DNA of 40,550 nucleotides from Caulobacter zeae (GTDB lineage Bacteria > Pseudomonadota > Alphaproteobacteria > Caulobacterales > Caulobacteraceae). Numbering within the stretch: position 1 is the first letter of the stretch; each line of letters opens with the position of its first letter. The position numbers and the translations under genes are program-made. The stretch covers positions 1-40,550 of the forward strand of contig NZ_PJRS01000047.1 of assembly GCF_002858925.1 (NCBI RefSeq), read 5' to 3'. This document shows positions 33,369-40,550 of the stretch, one piece after another. The notes under the pieces are model-generated. The model was not told the DNA's origin, made no database searches, and worked only from the letters and a program-made list of their open reading frames with translations.

Positions 33369-34018
33369 CAGTTGGAGACTCCAAGGGCGGGAACGGCGAA
33401 GGCGGCGCCTGACACGGCCATGCGGCCGAGGATCGAGGTGACGTAGGCTTGGGTTTCGGCGTAGGGCGGCATGCCGCCGTGCTTGAGGACGGCCCCGGGG
33501 CCGGCGTTGTAGGCGGCCAGCGCCAGCTTCACGTCGCCGCCGAAGCGGGTGAGCATCTGGCGCAGGTACATCGCACCGCCGCGGACGTTCTGGGCCATGT
33601 CCGACGGATCGACGCCGAGGTCGCGGGCGGTCGCCGGCATCAGTTGCATGACGCCCATGGCGCCCTTGCGCGAGCGGGCGGTCGGCTTGAAGCGGCTTTC
33701 GCGCCAGGCGACGGCCTCGACCAGCTTGGGATCCAAGGAATAGGCGGCGGCGGCCACGGCGATCTCGCGGCGCACGTCCTCGTGGCCCTCTTCGATGAGC
33801 GTCGCGGTCAGAGCGGTCGGCGGAGGCGCCGGCGGCAAGATGGCCTCCACGCTCGTACCGGTGTGCACGGCGGGGCCGTCGAAGCGCGTGACCTCGCCCT
33901 CGTCGCCGATTTCCAGAACCTGGGCGGCGGCCAGGCCGGGCGTGGCGAGGGCGGAGAGCAGGCAGCAGGTCGCTATGGCCGCCAAGCCCATGGCCTGGCG
34001 TGCGAAGTCGAACGTCAT
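33368..34018 (-). CDS. virB1: VirB1 family lytic transglycosylase
   Basis: A 216-residue periplasmic lytic transglycosylase with a signal peptide ending near PGLAAAQ (residue 33). The SLT domain covers about residues 85-200: VEAVAWRESRFKP contains the catalytic Glu107, then GAMGVMQLMPATARDLGV and LALAAYNAGPGAVLKHGG complete the family motifs. It cuts peptidoglycan glycan strands to let the secretion channel pass through the wall. It is the first gene of the virB operon. The ATG at 34018 has a strong Shine-Dalgarno, GGGGGAGCG, upstream on the minus strand. A pair of 9-bp direct repeats lies just before it. Confidence 0.93.
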   Translation of the reverse strand: MTFDFARQAMGLAAIATCCLLSALATPGLAAAQVLEIGDEGEVTRFDGPAVHTGTSVEAILPPAPPPTALTATLIEEGHEDVRREIAVAAAAYSLDPKLVEAVAWRESRFKPTARSRKGAMGVMQLMPATARDLGVDPSDMAQNVRGGAMYLRQMLTRFGGDVKLALAAYNAGPGAVLKHGGMPPYAETQAYVTSILGRMAVSGAAFAVPALGVSN

Positions 34019-34316
34019 CGACGCTCCCCCGATCAGCTGTGGTTAATCGATATGCTTAATCGATGTGTATAGGGCGCGACTGACTCGCGTAATGCGTCAG
34101 GACAGCGCATCGGTAGCCCGTTATCTGCGTCGGAAAGTCTACATTCGACGCGGCGCAAGCTTCAGCTTGGTGAAGTATAGGGTGTTTGTGACTTGAGCTT
34201 CAGGGGCGACGTTCGCTGTGCGAGCGGACCCCATGCGCGAGTGGCGCGCCGTGCTTGGCTGGCGACAATGCACGCCTTGCATGGCGGGGCTCATGCGACC
34301 AGCGGGGCGAGCGACG
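34019..34316. other. Divergent intergenic region upstream of virB1
   Basis: This 298-nt stretch separates virB1 (minus) from the VOC gene (plus) and holds no recognisable gene. It contains the repeated TTAATCGAT near virB1, an AT-richer part between 34040 and 34075, a small CTTCA/TGAAG inverted repeat near 34160-34175, and a region to 34316 that is open in the VOC frame but lacks family similarity. Promoters for both directions must lie here; I cannot fix their positions. Confidence 0.5.
34043..34064 (-). promoter_or_regulatory. Direct repeat of TTAATCGAT upstream of virB1
   Basis: The 9-mer TTAATCGAT occurs at 34043-34051 and again at 34056-34064, 13 bp apart start to start, only 25-46 bp upstream of the virB1 start. 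On the minus strand it reads ATCGATTAA twice, the second followed by CC. This is a candidate regulator-binding site or part of the operon's promoter. TTAACC resembles a CtrA half-site, but the spacing of the two TTAA elements (9 nt) differs from the CtrA consensus (7 nt). Confidence 0.45.
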
Positions 34317-34751
34317 ATGAGCGGCTTTCGGTACGGCTTCCATCACGGCGGAATCAGCGTCCCCGATCTCGACGCGGCGGTGGAGTGGTACGGGAGCGTG
34401 CTCGGCTTTTCGCTGGAGCGCCGCTTCGAGATCCCGACCATCCCGGCGCAGGTGGCGATGATCGCCAACGGCGACCTGCGGATCGAGCTGTTCGAGGTTC
34501 CCGGGGCCGCGCCGCTGCCGGACGAGCGCCGGATCCCCGACCGCGACGTCCACACCCACGGCGTCAAGCACGTGGCCTTCGTCGCGCCTGACGTGCCGGC
34601 ATTGGTCGAGGAACTGAAGGGGAGGGGCGCCGACATCGTCTGGCTGAAGGTGATGCCGCACGGCACGGCCTGCTTCATCCGCGACCTGGCCGGAAACCTG
34701 ATCGAGTTCGTGCAGGGACCGGTCCCGGCCGGCGGGGCGGGGAGCCTTTAA
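34317..34751 (+). CDS. VOC-family (glyoxalase/dioxygenase-like) protein
   Basis: A 144-residue protein of the vicinal oxygen chelate superfamily, built of two paired beta-alpha-beta-beta-beta units. FHHGGISVPDLDAAVEWYGSVLG at the start is the typical first unit, with a metal-ligand His; LRIELFEVPG gives the acidic ligand of the first half; VKHVAFVAPDV begins the second unit with another His, and CFIRDLAGNLIEFVQ ends it with a Glu ligand. Members include glyoxalases, extradiol dioxygenases and fosfomycin-type thiol transferases; sequence does not choose among them. I start at ATG 34317 because similarity begins there; the frame is open to 34218 with no family match. It is a monocistronic gene converging on tRNA-Thr. 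Confidence 0.85.
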   Translation: MSGFRYGFHHGGISVPDLDAAVEWYGSVLGFSLERRFEIPTIPAQVAMIANGDLRIELFEVPGAAPLPDERRIPDRDVHTHGVKHVAFVAPDVPALVEELKGRGADIVWLKVMPHGTACFIRDLAGNLIEFVQGPVPAGGAGSL

Positions 34752-34808
34752 GGACGCATCTCGCGTCGCCCTAAGCGTTTGGATCTCGCCGCATTTTTGG
34801 GGTGTGGT

Positions 34809-34836
34809 GGGGACCCAGACTTCCATCTGGGTCCCC
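34809..34836. terminator. Perfect 11-bp hairpin between the VOC gene and tRNA-Thr
   Basis: GGGGACCCAGA (34809-34819) and TCTGGGTCCCC (34826-34836) form a perfect 11-bp stem with a 6-nt loop, one base from the 3' end of tRNA-Thr. The units on both sides converge on it, so it is likely a terminator or RNA-processing element. No clear T-run follows on either strand. Confidence 0.6.
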
Positions 34837-34837
34837 G

Positions 34838-34912
<75 letters not shown>

Positions 34913-34924
34913 GGCGAGGAGGGG

Positions 34925-34953
34925 CGTATAGCCAACGATTTCCGGGATTGCAA
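34925..34953 (-). promoter_or_regulatory. Promoter of tRNA-Thr
   Basis: On the minus strand TTGCAA, exactly 17 nt, then TATACG lies about 12 nt upstream of the mature tRNA start. The -10 region reads GGCTATACG, which also fits the Caulobacter-type GCTA-containing -10. Spacing and position are ideal for a housekeeping sigma promoter. Confidence 0.6.
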
Positions 34954-35002
34954 AGCCCAAATCGTATAGACCGAGGTCCGCACGCAATTCACCTGTGGAC
35001 AC

Positions 35003-35158
35003 ATGAGCCGCTCACCGACGTCAAACCCAAGCCAGGACAAGGAAAAAGCCGATCGCGAGGCGCGGCTGGCCCAGGCCCTGCGAACCAACCTTCGCCGTCG
35101 CAAGGCGCCCGCCAGCGCTTCGGCCAAGCCTGAATCACCCCCGCCGGGCGACGAATAG
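35003..35158 (+). CDS. Small basic protein upstream of murA
   Basis: A 51-residue frame from ATG 35003 to TAG 35158, too short for many gene finders. The middle is a charged amphipathic helix, EKADREARLAQALRTNLRRR, followed by a Lys/Ala/Pro-rich tail. GTGGA stands just upstream of the ATG as a modest ribosome-binding site. Small proteins of this style, with ALRxNLxRRK, occur next to murA in many alphaproteobacteria, in my recollection; no function is known to me. It could bind nucleic acid, judged only by its charge. Confidence 0.6.
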   Translation: MSRSPTSNPSQDKEKADREARLAQALRTNLRRRKAPASASAKPESPPPGDE

Positions 35159-35172
35159 GGGAATCGGCGCGG

Positions 35173-35203
35173 CCTCTTGCATGACCTCTTGCAAGCGTTA
35201 GAA
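35173..35203 (+). promoter_or_regulatory. Candidate promoter and repeat upstream of murA
   Basis: The 9-mer CCTCTTGCA is repeated at 35173-35181 and 35185-35193. TTGCAT at 35177-35182 and TTAGAA at 35198-35203 are spaced 15 nt apart and could serve as a weak -35/-10 pair for murA, about 60 nt before its start. This is tentative. Confidence 0.35.
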
Positions 35204-35264
35204 CCGCGACCTCACATGTGACCCGCGCGAAGGACGTCTTTTTCGCGCGTTCGAGGGATTTTCA

Positions 35265-36554
<1,290 letters not shown>

Positions 36555-36557
36555 ACC

Positions 36558-36998
36558 ATGACCGCCGCTCCCCTTCGCCTGCTGGCCCAGGAGCCCGCCG
36601 ACCTCGAGGTGGTCTCGGCCGCCTTGCAGGACGCCGTGGCCAAGATCGGCGACATCCGCTGGGACGCCGGGGCCCGCACCCTGACGCTCGCCTGCAACCG
36701 CTTCCGCTGGGAAGCGGGCGCCAAGCGGGGCAAGGGCGGCGAGCGCGTGCGCTCGGCCCTGCAACTGGGCGACGTCACCGGCGTCCAGGCCCGCAACCTG
36801 CGCCGCGACGCCAAGCAGGCGGTGGTCGAGCTTCTGTCGGTGGCGTTCGAGCCGGGGGAGGAGGCCCCGGGCGGCACGATCCTGCTGACCTTCGCCGGCG
36901 GCGGCGACCTGAAGGTGGCCGTCGACTGCATCGAGGTTGTGCTGGCCGACGTGTCCGATCCCTGGGCCACTTCGCGCAAGCCGGGCCACGCGGACTGA
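36558..36998 (+). CDS. DUF2948 family protein
   Basis: A 146-residue cytoplasmic protein of the DUF2948 family. Landmarks are LRLLAQEPADLEVVSAALQDAV at the start, FRWEAG with a following cluster of Lys/Arg/Gly, and LLSVAFEPGEEAPGGTILLTF followed by VDCIEV at the end. No transmembrane segment or signal is present. It begins 3 nt after murA and is almost certainly co-transcribed with it; this linkage recurs in alphaproteobacteria, often with hisD nearby, which is not seen here. Function is unknown. The next feature downstream is a large inverted repeat that probably ends the operon. Confidence 0.88.
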   Translation: MTAAPLRLLAQEPADLEVVSAALQDAVAKIGDIRWDAGARTLTLACNRFRWEAGAKRGKGGERVRSALQLGDVTGVQARNLRRDAKQAVVELLSVAFEPGEEAPGGTILLTFAGGGDLKVAVDCIEVVLADVSDPWATSRKPGHAD

Positions 36999-37007
36999 GG
37001 GGCCAAA

Positions 37008-37092
37008 CCTCGCCCTTCGACAAGCTCAGGGTGAGGTTCTACTTCGGCGGCCTGTGAAATGGTCCTCACCCTGAGCTTGTCGAAGGGCGAGG
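37008..37092. repeat. Perfect 29-bp inverted repeat after the murA operon
   Basis: The left arm 37008-37036 begins CCTCGCCCTTCGACAAGC and the right arm 37064-37092 is its exact 29-nt reverse complement, separated by 27 nt. The CCTTCGACAAGCTCAGG core is a dispersed intergenic repeat in many Caulobacter and sphingomonad genomes. It lies 10 nt after the DUF2948 stop and can act as a strong terminator. Confidence 0.85.
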
Positions 37093-37205
37093 ACCACGCG
37101 CCGAAGAAGGGTCGGCTCGTTAACCAACCAACCTTCTGATTTCCAAACATTTCAAATCGCATCGAGCCTGATACAACTCGCCGAAGTTGAATCGAGGTCG
37201 AGTGC

Positions 37206-38324
37206 GTGATGACCAGGATCGGGTCGCAGGGCTACGCCGCCGCCTATGCCTATGCGGGCGCGACGAACAGCCAGACGGGAACCGCCGCCCAGCAGCAGGC
37301 CAAGGCCGCCGAGGCGGCCAGGACGGGCGCTTCCAGCGTCAGCGTCACCCTGTCGGCGGAGGCACAGGCGGCGCTGGCGGGCAAGGCCGACGGCCGTGAC
37401 CTGGGCGCCGTGGTGTCCGACGCCCGCAAGAGCCTCGACGCCCTGCTCTCGGCCGCCAAGGCGACCAGCGCCCTGAAGGACGGCAAGGCGACGATCGACG
37501 TTTCGGGCCTGGATCGCCGGGCCCTCTACGCCATCGCTTCGAACCAGGGGGGGAGCTTCCCGATCGAGGAGCAGGTGGTCGCCAGCCTGCAATTGCAGTC
37601 GGGGCAGAACGCCGCCCTGGCCGGACCCGCCGCCGACGCGCGTGTGACCGGCGACTATGCCGGCCTCTACAAGGCCGCCCTGACCCGCCACGAGGGCGCG
37701 GGGGCCGAGGAGAAGGCCACGCTGAAGTGGCAGAACGAGAAGGCCGCCCTGGTCGAGGGCCTGCGCCAGTCCACCGCCAAGCCGGGGACCGCGCCGACGG
37801 GCATCGCCGACGATCCGGTCGCCGCCTACGTCAAGCAGAACGGCGGCGTCGTTTCCAACCCCCGCTCGCGCGATATCGACGACGTGGTCGCCGACGTCCG
37901 CGTGGCGCTGGACCGGCAGTATTCGCTGGCGACCGGCGAAGGGATGGCTGTCGGCCCAGACGCCGGCAAGATCGACTTCGCGCGCTTCGACGACCGCTCG
38001 CTGTCGGCCATCGCGCTGAACAAGGGAGGCCAGTTCTCCGAGCACGAGGCCAAGGAAGCCGCCGGCGAGATCCGCAGCCGCAACCGCGAGGGCGTGTCGT
38101 CCTACTGGAAGTCGGCCCAGCAGTCGGGCGACGGCTCGGCCTTCGGGCGGACGCTGGTCTCGCAGTACGTCTCGATGAGCAGCGAGGAGCGCGAGGCGGT
38201 CGGCTGGACCCCGGCGCTGTACGAGAAGATGGTCGCGACGCAGAACCTGTCGGCGAAACTTTCGTCGATGTTCGGCCCCGACGGGTCGATCAAGACCGGC
38301 ATGAGCCTGCTCGACTATCTGTAG
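37206..38324 (+). CDS. Uncharacterised protein with internal duplication
   Basis: A 372-residue protein that I do not recognise. The start may be GTG 37206 or the adjacent ATG 37209; CGAGG lies just upstream. The first 60 residues are Ala/Gln/Thr-rich and contain SVSVTLSAEAQAAL, a pattern also seen near the start of some flagellar and surface-associated proteins. Two related units follow at about 69-139 and 227-297. Each starts VV(S/A)D and then has IDxxxxDxRxLxAIAxNxGGxF, for example LDRRALYAIASNQGGSF and FDDRSLSAIALNKGGQF. The region between is helical and charged. The C-terminus is MSLLDYL. There is no signal peptide and no membrane helix. It stands alone between the inverted repeat and the aminopeptidase gene. 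Function unknown. Confidence 0.8.
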   Translation: MMTRIGSQGYAAAYAYAGATNSQTGTAAQQQAKAAEAARTGASSVSVTLSAEAQAALAGKADGRDLGAVVSDARKSLDALLSAAKATSALKDGKATIDVSGLDRRALYAIASNQGGSFPIEEQVVASLQLQSGQNAALAGPAADARVTGDYAGLYKAALTRHEGAGAEEKATLKWQNEKAALVEGLRQSTAKPGTAPTGIADDPVAAYVKQNGGVVSNPRSRDIDDVVADVRVALDRQYSLATGEGMAVGPDAGKIDFARFDDRSLSAIALNKGGQFSEHEAKEAAGEIRSRNREGVSSYWKSAQQSGDGSAFGRTLVSQYVSMSSEEREAVGWTPALYEKMVATQNLSAKLSSMFGPDGSIKTGMSLLDYL

Positions 38325-38374
38325 CCGTCCGTATCTGGAATAAGGGGGCAAAGTTCCGCTTCCACGGATTGCCC

Positions 38375-40285
38375 ATGTCCCTGACCTCGAACACCCCGCG
38401 CGCCGTCCTGATGGCCGCGCTGCTTGGCGCCGCCGCCGTTCCCGCCCTTGCCCAGGCCGCGCCGGCCAAGCCGATGGCCGCGCCGCTGTCGACCGCCTCG
38501 GACGCGACGGACATCCACTCCTACGCCAAGCCGAAGATCGCCCGCGTCACCCATGTCGACCTCGACCTGACCGCCGACTTCACGGGCAGGAAGATGGTCG
38601 GCACGGCCGCCCTCGACCTCAAGCTCGCGCCGGGCGCCAAGGAGGTCGTGCTCGACAGCAAGGGCCTGGTCGTCAAGTCGATCACCAACGCCAAGGGCCA
38701 GCCGCTGGAATGGACCCTGGGGGCTGCCGACCCGCACCTGGGCGCGCCGCTGACCGTGACCCTGAACGGCGCCAAGCGCATCGTCATCGCCTATGAAAGC
38801 GCCCCTGACGGCGCGGCCCTGCAATGGCTGTCGCCCTCGCAGACGGCGGGCAAGGCCAAGCCCTACCTGTTCAGCCAGGGCGAGGCGATCCTCAACCGCA
38901 CCTGGATCCCTACCCAGGACAGCCCGGGCGTTCGCCAGACCTGGACCGCCCGCATCGTCGCGCCCGAGGGCCTGAAGGCGGTGATGAGCGCCGAACAGCT
39001 GACCCCGGACGGCGAGCCCGTCGCCGGCGGCCGCGCCTACCGCTTCAGGATGGACAAGCCGGTCGCGCCCTACCTGATCGCCATCGCCATCGGCGACCTG
39101 ACGTTCCAGCCGCTGGGCCAGCGCACCGGCGTCTACACCGAGCCGTCGGTGATGAAGGCCACCGCCTGGGAACTGGCCGACGTCGAGAAGATGGTCGAGG
39201 CCGCCGAGAAGCTCTACGGCCCCTATCGCTGGGGCCGCTACGACCTCCTGGTGCTGCCGCCGTCGTTCCCGTTCGGCGGCATGGAGAACCCGCGCCTGAC
39301 CTTCGCCACGCCCACCATCATCGCCGGCGACCGCTCGCTGGTCAGCCTGGTGGCGCACGAGCTGGCGCACTCGTGGTCGGGCAACCTCGTCACCAACGCC
39401 ACCTGGGCCGACTTCTGGCTCAACGAGGGCTTCACGGTCTATTTCGAGAACCGGATCATGGAGTCCCTGTACGGCAAGGACACGGCCGCCATGCTGGCCG
39501 ACCTCGGCTGGACCGACCTGCACCGGGCGATCGACGAGGCCGGCGGCCCGACCGGCCCCGACACCCGCCTGCACATCGACCTGACCGGCCGCGATCCCGA
39601 CGACGGCATGACCGACATCCCCTACGAGAAGGGCGCGGCCTTCCTGCGCACCATCGAGAAGGAGGTCGGCCGCGAGCGCTGGGACGCCTATCTGCGCGGC
39701 TATTTCGATCGCCACGCCTTCCAGCCGCAGACCGCCGAGGGCTTCATCGCCGACCTGCGCACGCACCTGTTCAAGGGCGACAAGGCGCTGGAGCGGAAGA
39801 TCGACGTCCAGGGCTGGGTCTACCAGCCGGGCCTGCCCGAGAACGCCGTCCACGTGCAGTCCAAGGCCTTCGAGGCCGTCGACGCCCAGGCCAAGGCCTT
39901 CGCGGCCGGCGGCGCCGCGCCGCTCGACGCCTGGAAGGCCTGGAGCACGGCCGAGCGCGTGCGCTTCGTCGGCAGCCTGCCGCGGCAGCTGTCGGCCGAG
40001 CGCCTGGCCGCCGCCGATACGGCCTTCGGCCTGTCGGCCCAGGGCAACAGCGAGATCCGCTTCGCCTGGCTGCAACTGGCCGTGGCCAACCGCTACGAGC
40101 CGGCCGTGCCGTCGCTGGAGCAGTTCCTGACCGGCCAGGGCCGCCGCAAGTTCGTCGCGCCTCTGTTCGTGTCGCTGTGGGGCCAGGGCGACTGGGGCCA
40201 GTCGATCGCCAGGCGCATCTACGCGCAGAGCCGGCCGCTCTATCACGCGGTGACGCGGGAGACGGTCGACAAGACGGTAAAGTAG
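38375..40285 (+). CDS. Exported M1-family aminopeptidase (LTA4 hydrolase-like)
   Basis: A 636-residue zinc metallopeptidase of family M1 with a signal peptide (about residues 1-29, ending LAQAAP), so it should act in the periplasm. The exopeptidase motif GGMEN is at 301-305, the zinc site HELAH at 328-332, and the third zinc ligand Glu351 is in NEGFTVYFE. The Tyr-containing segment IPYEKGAAFLRTIE near residue 416 contributes the catalytic tyrosine region. The C-terminal 130 residues form the helical leukotriene-A4-hydrolase-type domain. The family removes N-terminal amino acids from peptides. Start at ATG 38375 gives a clean signal peptide; the longer open frame shadows the upstream gene. All active-site residues are intact. 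Confidence 0.95.
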   Translation: MSLTSNTPRAVLMAALLGAAAVPALAQAAPAKPMAAPLSTASDATDIHSYAKPKIARVTHVDLDLTADFTGRKMVGTAALDLKLAPGAKEVVLDSKGLVVKSITNAKGQPLEWTLGAADPHLGAPLTVTLNGAKRIVIAYESAPDGAALQWLSPSQTAGKAKPYLFSQGEAILNRTWIPTQDSPGVRQTWTARIVAPEGLKAVMSAEQLTPDGEPVAGGRAYRFRMDKPVAPYLIAIAIGDLTFQPLGQRTGVYTEPSVMKATAWELADVEKMVEAAEKLYGPYRWGRYDLLVLPPSFPFGGMENPRLTFATPTIIAGDRSLVSLVAHELAHSWSGNLVTNATWADFWLNEGFTVYFENRIMESLYGKDTAAMLADLGWTDLHRAIDEAGGPTGPDTRLHIDLTGRDPDDGMTDIPYEKGAAFLRTIEKEVGRERWDAYLRGYFDRHAFQPQTAEGFIADLRTHLFKGDKALERKIDVQGWVYQPGLPENAVHVQSKAFEAVDAQAKAFAAGGAAPLDAWKAWSTAERVRFVGSLPRQLSAERLAAADTAFGLSAQGNSEIRFAWLQLAVANRYEPAVPSLEQFLTGQGRRKFVAPLFVSLWGQGDWGQSIARRIYAQSRPLYHAVTRETVDKTVK

Positions 40286-40310
40286 GGGGCTTCGCGAGCG
40301 CTCAAGAGAA

Positions 40311-40338
40311 AAGGGCGGGACCGCGAGGTCCCGCCCTT
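40311..40338. terminator. Bidirectional terminator between the aminopeptidase gene and dctA
   Basis: AAGGGCGGGACC (40311-40322) and GGTCCCGCCCTT (40327-40338) form a perfect 12-bp stem closed by a GCGA tetraloop. On the minus strand it is followed by TTCTCTTG, a partial U-tract, so it best serves the dctA-like gene; on the plus strand TCCTGTTC follows. Confidence 0.85.
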
Positions 40339-40360
40339 CCTGTTCCGATGGCGAAGAGGA

Positions 40361-40550
40361 TCAGGCCGAAGCCTTGGCCAGTTCGGGATCCACCTCGTCC
40401 AGCTCGCCCTCCCACTTGGCGACGACGGCGGCGGCCACCGAGTTGCCGACGACGTTGGTGGCCGAGCGGCCCATGTCGAGCAGGTGGTCGACGCCGAGGA
40501 CCAGGGCGATCCAGGCCTCGGGCAGGCCGAAATAGGTCAGGGTGGCCATG
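40361..40550 (-). CDS. dctA: Dicarboxylate/amino acid:cation symporter, C-terminal fragment
   Basis: The frame is open to the right edge of the window, so only the last 62 or so residues are visible. They contain GLPEAWIALVLGVDHLLDMG, then RSATNVVGNSVAAAVVAKWEG, which is the highly conserved substrate- and cation-binding end of the DAACS (DctA/GltP) family; the Asp and Asn of DMGRSATNVVGN coordinate substrate and cation. The family imports C4-dicarboxylates or glutamate with protons or sodium across the inner membrane. The RSATNVVGN form and the acidic C-terminal tail favour dctA over gltP, but this is not certain. A strong hairpin follows the stop codon. Confidence 0.88.
   Translation of the reverse strand, partial: MATLTYFGLPEAWIALVLGVDHLLDMGRSATNVVGNSVAAAVVAKWEGELDEVDPELAKASA

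Noticed and set aside
34043..34064. A canonical CtrA box upstream of virB1
   Set aside because: TTAA elements are 9 nt apart, not 7, so I list it only as an unexplained direct repeat.

Overview
This window looks like a chromosomal segment of a Caulobacter- or Phenylobacterium-like alphaproteobacterium. The evidence is strong GC bias at third codon positions, two large TonB-dependent receptors (one of the Caulobacter/Xanthomonas type), the murA-DUF2948 pair typical of alphaproteobacteria, Tat-exported accessory proteins, and tRNA genes with alphaproteobacterial features. This is inference from gene content; no rRNA or other phylogenetic marker is present.

Positions 1-13456 (+ strand) hold an exopolysaccharide locus. 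It starts with the 3' end of UDP-glucose dehydrogenase and continues with an Alg14/Alg13-like split glycosyltransferase (pssD/pssE-like), a GT4 glycosyltransferase, a hexapeptide-repeat acetyltransferase, a polysaccharide pyruvyltransferase, three GT2 glycosyltransferases, a Wzx-type flippase, a Wzy/O-antigen-ligase-type polymerase and an ExoZ-like membrane acyltransferase. Many start and stop codons overlap by 4 nt, so most of it is probably one translationally coupled operon. The last gene is a large protein with a twin-arginine signal and a right-handed beta-helix, a likely EPS-active or EPS-binding enzyme. Together they suggest a Wzx/Wzy-dependent, probably glucuronate-containing EPS decorated with acetyl and pyruvyl groups. 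Priming and outer-membrane export genes are not in the window.

Positions 13493-21404 hold tRNA-Cys(GCA) and, on the minus strand, a secreted Ca-dependent PI-PLC-like phosphodiesterase, a TonB-dependent receptor and an MFS transporter. A second, larger TonB-dependent receptor is transcribed divergently. Positions 21381-23042 hold a TetR regulator with a near-perfect 24-bp palindromic operator directly in front of it and a downstream NAD-dependent epimerase/dehydrogenase. The inverted repeat at 23043-23155 separates these from the convergent minus-strand genes.

Positions 23166-34018 (minus strand) carry a DUF1501/DUF1800 pair and a compact type IV secretion operon: virB1, B2, B3, B4, B6, B9, B10, B11. 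virB5, virB7, virB8 and virD4 are absent from the locus. Positions 34019-40550 return to housekeeping genes: a VOC-family protein, tRNA-Thr(GGT), a small basic protein, murA, a DUF2948 protein, an uncharacterised protein with an internal duplication, an exported M1 aminopeptidase and the 3' end of a dctA-like symporter, with several clear hairpins and inverted repeats between them. I see no CRISPR array, integrase, transposase, rRNA or recognisable riboswitch.
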